Of a DNA stretch of 64,000 bases, positions 22,658 to 35,163 are shown piece after piece. The stretch is from assembly GCF_016808335.1 (NCBI RefSeq), contig NC_053141.1:20529756-20593755 (forward strand). Direction: 5' to 3'. The stretch comes from Panicum virgatum. Its lineage: Eukaryota; Streptophyta; Magnoliopsida; Poales; Poaceae. Both the position numbers and the translations under genes were made by a program. The notes under the pieces were generated by a model. The model saw only the letters and a program-made list of their open reading frames with translations, searched no databases and was not told the DNA's origin. Every line of letters begins with the position of its first letter. Position 1 is the first letter of the stretch.

Positions 22658-25600
22658 TGTAACACCCGGTTTATAAAAGGACATAAACCGAGCAATCATA
22701 TACGTGCCAGGATCAAGTCACACCTATATACAACAGAATGAACAGTATATCATAGCACATATCACGTAAAAAGACATAATAAAGAAAATACGAATGTTAT
22801 TTATTACATTAATGACCAAAATGTCTGATATAGCGGAAGCGAAGTACAAATACGATAAAACTCTCCGAAGCTGAGCAGGGCGCCACAGGGATGTCGACTG
22901 GGAGACGAACACCTAGAAGTCCTCGTAGTCCTGGTAGCGCTGGGCGAACTCCCTCGTGTCGGTAGGAACTGAGCAGCAGTAGCGTAACCAAGAGGAAAAA
23001 GTAGAGAAGAGGCAAGAGTGAGTACACAACTTGTACTCAACAAGTATAACACAAACTATGAGGCTCTAAGGTTGGCTGACTGACTGCATTAGCTTTTAAG
23101 TCTTGGCAAAATTTTATTAAAACTATTTACTACAAGTTGATGAATTACCATTAACCCAGTTACATAGTAATTAATCAGAATTAAACATGTTACTACTGAG
23201 AACCAAACCGAAACCACACCAAGGTAACCCGGAGAGGCACCTCCCTCGTCGGAAGGAGATAACCTCACTAATCAAAAGGAGGATCTGGGCCGCTCATGAC
23301 CGTGAGCACGGCTAGTATACCAGTTTTACACTCTGCAAAGGTTGCACATCTTTACCCACAAGTCGTGAGCTACGCTAGAGGTTCATCACACTTCCTTAGG
23401 TGAGATGACTAGCGACTCACTACGAGGCCGTTACAAAGAATCTCGTTGGTAAGGCGTAACCGCGAGAGTTAGGTCAGCGACAATGGGACCCACCTCACGG
23501 GGGTACAAGCACAGGTACGCAAACCAAGCACAGACCAGCCGGAGGAGCAGGGACCATTGAAGCTTACTACTCTTGCCCCGCAGGTAAGTTACTCCAAACC
23601 AAAAAGACCTAATTAGTAAGCCAAGTCTATCCCATTCTAGCCTTGTGGTAGCGCTGTTGTCCCAGGTTGTCGCTCTATGAACCGGTCCTTATGGAGAGTG
23701 GCCAACCAAGCACTAAGCACCGTGCTGGCCCCCTAAACCATGTTTCTACAAAAACCATCTTTTAACGAGACGTGAGCCACTCATCCACACAGAGGGCCAC
23801 TCTCAGAATTAAGTTCAAGTAAACCATTAATCAAATTAATTAAAAAGGACCAGAGTGTGTTATAGCGCGGCACCTAGCACAACTAACCAAAATGCAACCC
23901 CAAGGAATATATAAAGGATATAAAGTGGCTAGGACAGTCCTTATAGGCATACAATATTAAATGCAGAATGAAATTGTATTTAAAGATGATAGGTTGTTCA
24001 TGTTATACTTGCCTTCCTCATACTACTCCTACTGCTGCTCAAAGTGCTCGGAAGACGGCTGCTCTGGGTACTGGTACTGGGGCTCCTCAGATGGATCAAC
24101 GTCTACTCACGAACACATGGCCAAAACAACGCACAACAATAAGCATACAAGCAAACACTAGCAAAAACTAAGAAACAGTACATCAATACATAAAAATAGC
24201 AAGAAAAACTAAGCTAAGACTATTCTACGCGTTACTACGATCGCGTGGATATAAAGTACGCTTAAAACGGAGCTAAAACGCATAATCTAGGCCAAAAAAC
24301 AAGTTCTAGGGGCTTATCTGCGAGAAAAACTAGGTTCCAGGGGGTTTTCTGCAAAAACCGAGGACTAAAACATAATTAAAGGATAAGTCTAGGGTCTAAC
24401 GCGTAAAAGAACAAGTGTTGGACGGCGGGTTCGAAATCTACAAAGCTCAGGGGCTAAAGTGTTAAAACAGGGACCTAACTGGAATTAGTTTTGAATAGAG
24501 TTGGACCGCGGGTTGAATAAAGAAAACCTCAGGGTCTCTTTAACAAAAATCCTAGGCCGAACCGTTATCTACGATTATGGGCCATTGGATCGAGATCTGA
24601 AGGCTCTGATTCGATGAGATCTAAATCTAATCTTGGGCATCGATTTCAGATCGAACGGACAAGGAGCAAAGGGCGCGCTGGGGCGGCGGAGCGGCTCGCC
24701 GGAGCCCTGCTCCGCGGCGGCACTCCATCGGAGTAGGCTGAACTCGCCCTTCCCGGGGTCAAATCGACCCGCGCCTGGGGCTGGGGTGATCTACGCGGAG
24801 CGTGTAGTCCACCTGAGGCCTTTGCGAGCCTCGGGGAGGGTCTGAGCGGTGAGAGCGGTGGCGGCGGCGGCTCTGCGCGGTGGCGCTCGCCGGCACGCAC
24901 GCGTTCGGGCCACGAGAGTGGGCTACGGACTACGCTAACATGCCAAAAAGAGAGCGCGGGCGGAGGATGTCCTCACCGAGTCTTGGAACGGGCGGGGCGT
25001 GTCGCGGAAGGGGGTCGCCGGCAAGGTCGAGCGGAGACGGCCGGTCGGAGGTGGTGGCGCGGTCGAAAACGTGTTGTTTCCTGCGTCCTGGACCCACGGG
25101 CTAACTCCGGGAGGTGCTGCGAAGGTGAGCCAGAGGTTAGGGAGGTCCAGGGCTCACTGAGGAGGGAGAAATTCGGCGGCGCAAGGACTCACCGGCGGCG
25201 CTGCACGGGGCAATCCCTTGTGCTGCAGGGTTGGGGCCGGGTGACGGTGGGCTCGTAGGTGTTCCTGGCCTCCGGGCGGAGCTCGTGCGGTGGATTTCGG
25301 GGGCTACGGAGCGGCAGGGCGGCGGCTTCACAGAGGCGCAGAGGCCCGGTGCGGCGCGGCGGGGCTGCACTGTTGCGGCGGCTAGGGTTGTGCGGGTAGG
25401 GAGCAGAGGATCGGGGTGGTTTAAAGAGCCCTGGCCGAAGATCTCGGCGTGTGGGATAGGAAGGAAAGGCTGCGGGCATCGCGGCCGGGGATCGCGGGGA
25501 GACACGGCGCGGCCATTGCAGCGCGGGGAAGGCGGAGGAAGGGGACGGGACTGCCAGGTGGGCCATGGCTGTCGGCGAGCGCGGGCGACGCGCGGGCGTG

Positions 25601-26092
25601 GGAGAGGCGTCTGACGCGCGGGGCCCAGGTGGCAGGTGGGTGAGTGGGACGCGCGCGTTGAGATAGTGGCCTGGGCGCGCGGGGGTGTGGAGCAGGCCCG
25701 GTCGCATGCGGGTTGGGCCAAGCTGGGCTGGTTCGTTTGCTGGGCCGCGGGGAGAGAGAGAAAAGGAGCTGGGCTGGGTTGGTGGGCTTCCGGGATGGGG
25801 TTTGGGTTGGGTCTAGTTTGCCTTTTCTATTCTATTTCTTTCCTCTTTTCTATTTCTAACTCAAACAAAGTTTGAATTCAAATGCAAATTTGAATTCAAA
25901 CCACACTCAAATAATTAAAACTATGCACCAGCATGAATGCAACACAAAAAATTTAAACCTATGATAAAATTTTAATTACTTATAGATCAAAATTTGAGAT
26001 TAAATGCAAGTCTAACACAATAAACCTTAGAAAAATTAAATTAAACCAATTAAATTTATTATAAAAGCTGTAATTTAAATTAGGGTGTTACA
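22658..26092 (-). repeat. Tekay-2 5' LTR (3435 bp)
   Basis: TGTAACACCC at 22658, GGGTGTTACA ending at 26092, partner of 14035-17485. Directly followed by the target-site copy gctgc (26093-26097). Confidence 0.95.
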
Positions 26093-26640
26093 GCTGCTCG
26101 ATCTACATCAAACACTTCGAGCGATGCCTTTGCGATCTGGGGGCAAGCGTAAATATAATGCCCAAGGTGATATACGAAGAACTTGATTATCCTGCTCTTT
26201 CACCAACAACCATGCTCGTACAGCTTGCAGATTCAACCATTCGGTATCTCGAAGGGATAGCCGAACACGTTTTCGTACGAGTACGAGACTCCTTTGTCCT
26301 TGCCAACTTTGTGGAAATGGATATGGAGGGCGACCTCGGAGTCGACCTCATACTTGGGCGACCTTTTCTAATGTCTGCCAAGGCAAGGATCGATGTCGGA
26401 AAGGGAGAAATCCGTTTCCGTGTTGGAAGGGAGGATATGTTTTTCAGGTTTAAGAAAAGGGAAGAGCAGCACTTCATGATCCAACAAGACAGTGAAGGCC
26501 AAGCACTCTGGGGTGCACCAGAACCCCAGCCAGAACAACGACCCTTCGCACCTAAAAGAAAGAAGAAGGAAAAGAAGGTGTGGCGGAAGGTCGAGAGTTC
26601 GGCCTCGTCCAGTTCTCCAGGACGAGCCGACGAATGGTAA
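26093..26640 (+). pseudogene. Athila B protease region (continuation after Tekay-2)
   Basis: Continues the gag-protease frame: CDLGASVNIMPKVIYEEL (about 26125-26178) contains the protease active-site aspartate, followed by VRVRDSFVLANFVEM and LILGRPFLMSAKARIDV, typical of Athila protease. It ends at a TAA at 26638-26640 after a K/R-rich and S-rich tail. RT should follow in an autonomous Athila, but here only a noncoding spacer and the third ORF follow. Its frame differs from that of gag because of the shift near 13965. Confidence 0.85.
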
Positions 26641-27282
26641 TAACGATGGAGAAGAGTCGTGCACGTCGGACTTTAAACGATGCGCCCTTGCCAAAGGTAA
26701 ACTGGTATTTATCTCATATTTGATTTTTTTCCGCTTTCCAAATTTTCTTTTCACCTCTTTTGATTTCTCCATTTCCATGTTTGAAATTTCCAAAATTGTT
26801 TTTTGCATGCAGGAATTTTTCTAGCACCTTTCCCTTTTCACAAAAACACCAAAAATATTTTCTGAGTTTTAAAAATCCTTTGGTAAAAATAATTTGGACA
26901 TCTTTTCGAGCAAACTTTTGGCCGTGCACCATATTTTCAAAGTTCATGACCGTTGAGGAATCACCTGGCCAAAGGGGGGCACCAGGGGGCCCACCCTGGG
27001 GCCGGCCGACCCAGGGCCAACGGCTCCTGGGCCCCACCTTCTCCAACGGCTTCCTGACCGTTGTGCCTAGCTTCTCCTCGGGTGCACTCGCCCAGTTTCC
27101 TTCAAATAGAGACCGAGAGAGGGGTGATGAGCTCTCATGCTCACTCTCTCCACTCTCACTCCCTCTCACACATTCTTGCTCGGGTTTCCTTTGGATTTTG
27201 GCTCAAGTTTGATTGCAAGAACACTCTCTCTCTCATTTCTTTGCTGCAAGACTGTCTACACATTTGGAAGAACAACTTTCGG
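26641..27282 (+). promoter_or_regulatory. Athila B internal promoter-like module before the third ORF
   Basis: Order: a T-rich spacer, GGCCGGCCGACCC (27000-27012) inside a GGGCCC-rich stretch, about 90 bp, TATA-like TCAAATAG (27102-27109), then a strongly CT-rich leader (about 27130-27240). It copies the design of this element's LTR promoter (palindrome, TATA at about 120 bp, CT-rich leader). A GTAAAC donor-like site lies at 26697, just after the protease frame. Promoter activity is inferred. Confidence 0.5.
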
Positions 27283-27361
27283 GTAAGAGTTTCATTTTCA
27301 TTTCACTAACGTAACCCGAATCGACTTGTTCTCATTCGTTCTTGTTCGTTCTTGTTTCAAG
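27283..27361 (+). other. Candidate leader intron before the Athila B third ORF
   Basis: GTAAGAG donor at 27283 and a pyrimidine-rich run ending TTTCAAG at 27361, one base before the ATG at 27363. It is 79 bp long, the usual size for a short plant intron. If real, the upstream in-frame ATG at 27342 is intronic, and 27363 is the start. Confidence 0.55.
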
Positions 27362-27362
27362 C

Positions 27363-28832
27363 ATGAGAGGTGCAGGGTGGAAAATTTCCGGAGCTCTCAA
27401 GAGGATGACGAGGTTGGGCTCGTCCCGTTCACAGGGCGAGTCAAGCTCTCACCATTCCCTCGAACCTGCACCAACACCGACCACGATGGACTATGAACAA
27501 GAAGAACAATTCGAGGAGCAAGCTGCAGACCCGCAAGCCGAGGACATGGAGATAGATGAGGATGATGCACCGTACCTCGACTTGCGAGATGACCACGAGC
27601 GTCAAGCCTACGCCATGATCAAGAATCGAAGCTATGGTCATACCAGAGCTTTCGATCCAGACTTCCTTGAGAAAATATGTATGTACGTTGACTTCGCTCG
27701 TGTTTGGCATGCGGTTGGATGGGATGGTTTTGTGCCCGTTGAGGAGAATGGTTCTCGTCTCCTTACCATCCAGTTTCTTTGCACTCTTCGGGAGGTGGAC
27801 GATGGTGTTTCTTTCCGACTTTTTGGAGTTGAACGCTATTTTTATTGGAGAAATTTCAGTCACCTCCTTGGTTTTAGCGCGCGCTTGCCGGTTTCCCTTG
27901 CAAAAGCTTGCCGCGGTTTTGATCGACATGAGTTTTGGGGTTTTATTTCGGGTCAAGTTGTTCATGGCAAATTTGCACCTTGGTGCAATGACATTCAAAA
28001 TCCGACACTTCGTTTTATGCACAAGTGGGTGGCTATCACTCTCTTTCCAAGAGATGATTCACGACCAGTGCGGAACGATGAGTTGATGATATTATACGCC
28101 ATGGTCAACAAAATCCGAATCTCCTCCACACAAGCAATGGTTAAGCAATGGCTCACAAATTTTCGGATGATGGGTCCTATTGAGTGCACTTCTTTGGTTA
28201 CCCGTATCGCATCAAACATGGGAATCTTAGATGGGAACCTCATTCCCTTCATTGAGGAGCCCCGTGTTATGATCGATGAGGCGTACTTGGTTCAAGGCCA
28301 CACACTCAAGAAAGGGCCGGATGACTCCTTGATTTTCTTTTTGCTTGGTTATGTAAATGAAATCCCGTTGCCAAACGCGGGGTATCATTTGTATAATTGC
28401 CGTTCGCTAACCATCCCTCTTGTTCCACAAGAGGAGAGCTACAGGCATAGTGTTTCTGGTCTTCCTGGCAGGGTTACAAGAAGCAGGGCCAGAAGGGAGG
28501 AATTCCTGCAGCAGCAACCTCAGCCTCAACCACAACAATATGAGGCACGGCAGGCCTCAGGGCACCGGTCCACCAGTTCCAGCTCCAGTGGACTCCCGTG
28601 ACGTACAGCTTCGTCCAGAGGCTTTGCCACTCTGACTCAGCAGATGGGCGAGCTGAACATGCGCACCACCAACATTGACGAGTCGCTGGGCCAGCACATC
28701 GAGTCAACCAAGAACTAGCAGCGATATACAGGCGAGAGGATCCGCAACCTGGAGCAGCAACAGCAGCAATCCCAGGAGGAGTGGAGGGCTTACTACCGCT
28801 GGGCTAGGTTTAATCCCAACCTACAGCAGTGA
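27363..28832 (+). pseudogene. Athila B third ORF (ATHILA ORF1 / env-like position protein)
   Basis: 412 codons open from MRGAGWKISG to 28601. The middle resembles the plant ATHILA ORF1 family: LEKICMYVDFARVWHAVGWD, RLFGVERYFYWRNFSHLLGF, WVAITLFPRDDSRPVRNDEL. An acidic segment lies near residues 45-80. After the stop at 28599-28601 a shifted frame continues with a glutamine-rich coiled-coil-like tail to a TGA at 28830-28832, with one TAG in between, so the C-terminus is split by a frameshift. The protein sits where Athila elements carry their env-like ORF; I see no clear transmembrane segment or signal peptide, and its function is unknown. Confidence 0.75.
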
Positions 28833-30289
28833 GCCTGAAACTAGCTTGGGGAGGACCCCCATGAGAGGTATCTTGTATCAAACTATACCTTTACCGCTTT
28901 CCAAAATCTTGCATGAAACCAAACAAAAATTTACAAAATTCTGAAAATCCATAAAAATCTGCATAACTAAAATCAAATAAAAATTGGTAAAACCTTTAAA
29001 AACCCAAAAATATTTACTTGCTTTCCAGTATGTGTAGTAAGCATGTGTAGTTTTTCCTTGTTGAGATGATGAATAGTTGCTCTGTTAGTTCCTTTCATAT
29101 GCCTAGTTACAACCTTGTGCTCTCCCTAAGTTTTGAGTTTGGTGGCTAGATGTTCAAACCTTAAGCTTGAAACTTGTGGGTAGCGAAAAAGCAGAATTCG
29201 AATCTAGGTTGTTGTGGGTTATGATATGGCTGAAAAGAGTTGCTATGATCTTCTCCTACGTGATGCTTGATATCCGGAGTATTTCTTTTCAAAACTACAA
29301 AAAATAAAATAAAGTTCCTCGGTGATATGCAATTCCCATCCAGAGCCATATGAGTTACAAGTTTGAACAGCCTTTCCACATATGCAACTTGTCTTCTCAT
29401 TGAGCTTTGTCAAATTGTTGTGACCCTTTGAGAGAATCACTTCATACACCCATGATCAAGATCACGTACACGTCCACTCACATGCTATACTTCTAACACT
29501 TGGAGGATAGCAAGTACATCCATCCATCCACAAATAAAACTCCATGTTGTACCATGTTTATCTCTCTCTAAAGTTATCTACATGATGTATGGGCTATACA
29601 AAAAAGAAATGAAAGATGCATACCCAAAGAAGGTATGCCACATGCCCACAAGGCATGTCAAAAAAAGAGAGAGAGAAAATATAGCCCATACCAAAAAAAT
29701 ATATATATAAATACAAGGGAGAGAGAATTCATATAAAGGAGTTTCATCCACCATCCACCAAAAATATCCACACACTTGCACATCTTGATCAAGGCTTATG
29801 ACTTATTTATCCTTTGGATCCGGTCTTTGACTTAGCAAAATGTGAGAAGCGGGTTGCCTTTACATCCTCCATACCTACAGATCCACAAAAAAGAGCCATT
29901 AGAAGTAGGATGGAAAAACAAAGGCACATAAAAAGGCCTTGGTGAGGAATGAAACACATTTGAGCGATCCGAGAGATCACCTGAGGAACTTACAAAATTT
30001 CTATTCAAAAATTATATAAAACCTCCGGATTGACGGTTGAACAAAGGAGTGGTAAGTGGTACTCTACAAAGCCGTTCTGATCCTCAATTGCCAAAGATGA
30101 GGATGATGCTATAAGCCCCACAGGAGTAAGGTAAAAGGTGCGAACAAGGCCAACTTATTCAGAATAAAGGTAAGAACACTCGGTTGTGCCTTGGGCATAA
30201 GTCAGGAATGCGACATTGTAGCAACTCCTGATCAACAACCTAAGTCTAAAACTTTGTTCGGGACGAGCAAAGGGCTAGCTTGGGGGAGT
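28833..30289 (+). other. Athila B 3' untranslated region and polypurine tract
   Basis: About 1.45 kb, AT-rich, no supported ORF. It holds an ATATATATATAAATAC stretch near 29699-29714 and ends in the polypurine tract AGCTTGGGGGAGT (30277-30289), directly before the 3' LTR. A similar purine run (AGCTTGGGGAGG) occurs at about 28843-28854, right after the third ORF. Confidence 0.8.
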
Positions 30290-31893
30290 TGTCGACGTTG
30301 CTCAATAATAAGGGAAAACTACATGCCTTACTCACATATTTGTATCACTAACCTTGCTCCACAGTTGTTTTCGAGTTTTGTACATTTCAGATGAGCAAGA
30401 GCGGAATAAGACAAAAACACGTAACAGACGCCACATAACTACACAGAAGATCGCTTCCGGCGTCACCCACTTACAAAGAGGGCCCACATGTCAGAGGAAA
30501 CGGGGCCTCCACGCAAGATGCACCAGAGGATAAGGATAAGAATCAAGGAATATACCATCCTGCAGAAGATCACCACAAATGGCTGATAGGTGGGGTCGGC
30601 CGACCCCTAGGGTTGGCCGAACCTGGCCTGCAACGCGTCCAGGTGCATCTCGGGGAGGAGTCATGGCCAAGGCACCTGATCACCTTCCATATGTGCGTTG
30701 GCGGGAAACCGACCTCCAAGTAGTATAAATAGGGCCCCTCTCACCCCTCTCAACACACACACACACTTCATTCCATTCTCTCCAAGAAGGCTCTCACCTC
30801 TCTTGCTCTCTTAGCTAGGTAGTGGAGCTAGGCTAGTTCTCTTTAGCGAGCAAGTCGTCCTCGGAGTCGTTGAGCAATCCTCGTCTCCTGGTATGGCTTT
30901 GTATCCGACTTGTCAGACTTCTATTCATAATATAGAGTTTTGCCATGGTTGCTTTACTATCTTGATAGTTTATCAATCCATGCTTAGTTCGTTCATAAGT
31001 TATGCTACGGTCTTGGTTAAACTAGATGATCTGGGTACGGATAGAGGTTCATTGTGCTTTCGGGCTTGCTCTAGTGTTTTACTCGTCCATCCGAAGGGTG
31101 GGAGACCTGGGGGCACTAGAGTAGTGACTTCATACACGAGCGTGGTGCTCGGGTATGCAGGATCCTTCGGATATGATCGTGCTCAATGGTGTGACTGGGT
31201 AGACGGCAGGTGGTGACAGCCCTATCCGTCCGGCGTAACAGCTGTGTTGCATTTAGCGTACTCCCCGACGTTCGGGTTCGGTGTAGGAGTTCATGCAAAG
31301 AGGTAACGGAACTGTACGTTATCCAGTGCAGGACCTTCTCCCCGCTATCCCATTTTCCTGGCACCTGTAGTCCTAACCTTGATCTAACATGACCCCAGCT
31401 TTGGATAGAAGCACTAGGACACCTAACCTAGCCTAAGCTCCAGCTGACTTGACGTAGGATAGAGTAGACCTTTGTTTTGTCGTTTCTCTCTTTTATTCCT
31501 TCCTCTTGGAGTGTGGATGTGTGCTGTGTCGTATTACCCTTGCTTATTCTTTATCTATACTTACCCCTGTTAGAGTACTGCCTATTGCTTGAAGCACAAT
31601 GTCATGGTTAATGTTGAGTACAATACCTTTGCCGCTGCCGTCCTTTGGGACACAAATAAATGACGATACCCTTACTCTCCGGGTGAAATGCTACAATGGT
31701 ATATCCGTGTGCTTGCGGATCCATCTGTAATCGTATTGATTATACAACGAGTGTGGCACCCCTTGGGTGCAGTTGCTAGGATGGGTTCGGCTTCCTCATT
31801 TCTAGTGATTGCACTAAGGACCGCCAACAGGCATTTCTAGCGCTGTCGCTAAGGATTAACCATTCCTAGTGATTGCACTAAGAAACGCCAATA
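30290..31893 (+). repeat. Athila B 3' LTR (1604 bp)
   Basis: Starts TGTCGACG and ends CCAATA (the terminal CA changed to TA). It matches the 5' LTR at 10754-12368, including TATAAATAG (30724-30732), the palindromes at about 30594-30620 and the tandem LTR-end duplication (about 31800-31893). About 33 bp of the terminal hairpin present in the 5' LTR are missing. Confidence 0.92.
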
Positions 31894-33943
31894 CAGCCGG
31901 CAAGAGTAAGCTCAGTGAAGAGGAGACACCGCAACCTCCTCTTCCATAGCTAAAGCCGCTGCCTCCTGGTTTGAAGTATGCCTTCCTCCACAACAACAGA
32001 GCCACGCCAGTCATCATTTGTGATAAGCTGACAGAGAGTGAGACTCGGCGTCTCGTTGCAGTCCTGCAAAATTATCAATCCATCATCGGGTACTCTCTCC
32101 AAGACTTGAAGGGGATTGGCCCCAACTTATGCACCCATCGCATCCCTATGGAACCGAAACATAAGCCGTCAAGAGAACATCAACGACGGCTCAATGATGC
32201 GATGAGGGAGGTAGTTAAGAAAGAGGTACTGAAACTACTACACGCGGGTATCATATACCCCGTGCAAGACAGTGAGTGGGTCAGCCCAGTTCAAGTAGTC
32301 CCAAATAAGGGAGGCATGACAGTTGTCCGGAATGAGAGAAATGAGCTCATACCTCAGCGGACAGTCACTGTATGGAGAATGTGTATCGATTACCGGATGC
32401 TCAACAAGGCCACCCGGAAAGATCATTTCCCTCTGCCCTTCATCGATGAGATGCTTGAACAGTTGGCAAAACACTCATATATTTGCTGCCTAGATGGATA
32501 CTCTGGTTATCATCAAATTCCTATCCATCCTGACGACCAGAGCAAGACTACCTTCACCTGCCCCTATGGAACATTTGCTTACCAATGAATGTCGTTTGGT
32601 CTTTGCAATGCACCGGCTTCCTTTCAAAGGTGCATGATGGCAATCTTCTCGGACCTGATTGAGAACATCATGGAAGTATTCATGGATTATTTCTCAGTCT
32701 ACGACAAGGATTTTGATCAATGCCTTGAGAATCTGGACAAAGTTCTCAAGAGATGCCAAGAGACACACTTAGTCCTTAATTGGGAGAAGTGTCACTTCAT
32801 GGTTAGAGAAGGGATAGTCCTCGGACATAGAGTGTCTGAAAGAGGGATAGAAGTGGATCGGGCAAAAACTAATGTCATCGAGCAGTTGCCACCCCCGACA
32901 AATGTCAAGGGAGTTAGGAGTTTCTTGGGCCATGATGGTTTCTACAGGAGGTTCATCAAGGACTTCTCCCGTATAGCCAGGCCCTTGACAAACTTATTGG
33001 CAAAAGATGCCCCGTTCAACTTTGATGAGGAGTGCCTCGTAGCCTCAAGAAGACACTCATATCAGCGCCCATCATCTAGCCACCCGATTGGAAACTTCCA
33101 TTCAAGATTATGTGCGATGCAAGTGACTATGCAGTGGGAGCAGTGCTGGGTCAGTGCAGAGATAAGCAGCATTATGCCATATCATATGCCAGTATGACGC
33201 TGACCGGACCCCAGCTGAATTATGCCACAACGGAGAAGGAACTTCTGGCGGTTGTATTCGACATGGATAAGTTCAGATCCTGCTTTGTCGGTGCTAAGGT
33301 GATCGTATACATGGATCATGCAGCATTGAAGTACCTCATGAACAAGAAGGATGCAAAGCCATGACTCATCTGTTGGATTCTGCTCGTCCAAAAATTTGAC
33401 TTGGAGATAAGAGATAAGAAAGGAGCAGATAACTGTGTGGCAGACCATCTCTCAAGGATGCAAATACAAAGATCGGACCTGCCGATCAATGACTATTTGA
33501 GAGATGACACTCTTCTAAAGGTTACTACAACCAGTCCATGGTATGCAAATCTGGTGAACTTCATAGTGACTGGGTACGTACCTCCAGGAGAAGATAAGAA
33601 GAAATTGATACACCTCAGCCGGTTTCACTTATGGGACGACCCATATATATTCAAAGTCTGTGCTGATGGTCTACTCCAACGCTGTATCCTGATGTGTTAG
33701 ACCTGCAAAATTCTTGAGCGTTGTCACTCCTTGCCATATGGAGGACATTACGGAGCCTTCCGTACCCATGCAAAAGTTTGGCAGAGCGGATTTTTCTGGC
33801 CAAACATGTATGGAGACACAAAAGAATTTGTGCGGCGTTGCCAAAGTTGTCAAAAGCATGGGAATATCAATTCCCGAGATGCAATGCCACCAAAGAGCAA
33901 TCTTCAAGTGGAAATCTTCGACGTATGAGGAGTCGACTTCTGT
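31894..33943 (+). pseudogene. Athila F RT, RNase H and integrase zinc domain
   Basis: Starts with the second target-site copy (31894-31898), then the linker to RT (LPPGLKYAFL). RT motifs: [53 protein letters not shown]. The catalytic FMDD reads FMDY (Asp to Tyr, TAT at 32688-32690), which should abolish polymerase activity. RNase H ([14 protein letters not shown]) follows, then the integrase HHCC domain ([19 protein letters not shown]). Stops at about 31949, 32586, 33362, 33698 and 33925 and a frameshift near 33050 also break it. It ends at 33943, where the Tat C LTR begins. Confidence 0.9.
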
Positions 33944-35163
33944 TGTCGGTCAAAACCCACCGGCGAGTAGCGACAGGCAACACGAAGAGCCAGGAGGTCA
34001 CCGGGGCTCTGGCAGGCACTGCTCCCTCGTCAACGGCCCGCAATCCTGACACACGCCGCGGCTTCTGAAGACGCAGGGCATGCCACCTGACCTATACCTG
34101 ATCAGGAAGGTGTGAACATGCTTGCGACAATTTGCCTACATATACAAACATGTGGAAACATAAGTCCGAGCCATGGTCGGCTCCCTGGGACGACTCTTGC
34201 ATCGGCTTTGAAGAGCCGATCGAGTCCCGGTGTCAGATCAGATCTGTATGTATCCGGATATTGATGAATAAAGCACATAATCGTAAAGCTGCTTCAATTA
34301 AATCTAGCTAATCTAATCCGCGACGGTAAAAGCTTCACTGCTAGATCGGAACATCCTACACGTAATTGGCCCTAATGAACGTAATAAATAACTAAACCTT
34401 AACCAGAATAGAGGCCTAAGAACAAGCAAAAAGCCGATTCCCAGATCAATTCCCTGTTAAGACTAAGGCAAAGCATCTAATACATCACCGGATCATCCAA
34501 CCCGTTTGCAAGGCCTAACCTAGTAGATATTACGCCAATTCTTAAGTGTAAGAACAAACCATAACAGATTAGATCTACTAGATAGAAAAGAAGCAGGGTG
34601 TCATCTCTATGCGACTAATTCCATGCAACAAGAATCAGTATAAGATTAAAACATGATTGCGCAGAGATGACATGATATTCGTAGATGATAAACAACAAAA
34701 GCATGATAGATCTACTAAAAGCCATGCTACGAACATCAGGATAACTAGCACTACTCGCCATCAAAAATGCTTCAGTACGAGTAATACCAAGGTAAAAGCA
34801 AGAACAACGCTGCCCTGATCGCGAGAAGCGATCAGGGCAGCATGGCGCTTACTTGGATGGAACCCTAAAATTAGGGGTGGCGGTGCGCCGAGAGTTGTTG
34901 TTTGCGAAACGTGATGGCGTTCCCCCTTTGACCAATGTCACAAGGTACATATTTATAGTCCGGAGACTTGGGAAACAATCTAAACTAATGTGTCCATATC
35001 GGACTCTATCTCTAACTCAATCTGAATTAAGTCTAAGGATACATGGTCCACATGGCCCAAATGCTCACGCAGGAGCCGATTCATAAGCCTCCTTCAATTT
35101 CTTCATTAAGCCCAACTCACTCACGCTCCATTAATTAACCTGTTAAGTTATGGCAATAACACA
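33944..35163 (-). repeat. Tat C 3' LTR (1220 bp)
   Basis: Plus-strand start TGTCGGTCAAAACCC, end ATAACACA at 35163. Its first about 740 bp match the truncated 5' LTR at 49565-50280. Rich in GCCGAT/ATCGGC. The plus strand just beyond it leads into the antisense genes. Confidence 0.9.

Larger units (their letters stand above)
14035..26092 (-). mobile_element. Tekay-2: full-length Ty3/gypsy Tekay chromovirus
   Basis: 12,058 bp on the minus strand: 3' LTR 14035-17485, polypurine tract, pol and gag 17522-22086, primer site, 5' LTR 22658-26092. Perfect 5 bp target-site duplication. The LTRs look highly similar by eye, which suggests a fairly recent insertion. The coding region has four premature stops, so this copy itself is probably not autonomous. 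Confidence 0.96.
10754..31893 (+). mobile_element. Athila B: complete but pol-less Athila element with Tekay-2 nested in gag
   Basis: 5' LTR 10754-12368, primer site, gag from 12527, nested Tekay-2 (14035-26092), gag-protease remainder 26093-26640, third ORF (ATHILA ORF1 type) 27363-28832, polypurine tract, 3' LTR 30290-31893. Without the nested element it is about 9.1 kb. No RT, RNase H or integrase sequence lies between protease and the third ORF, so it is non-autonomous, either by internal deletion or as a pol-less family. Confidence 0.9.

Noticed and set aside
14035..26092. The kilobase-scale direct repeats could be a segmental duplication
   Set aside because: They have TG/CA-type termini, flank gag-pol with primer site and polypurine tract, and sit between a 5 bp target duplication: they are LTRs.
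29578..29781. Small minus-strand hydrophobic ORF in the Athila B 3' region
   Set aside because: Arises from A/T-rich low-complexity sequence; no sign of conservation in the window.
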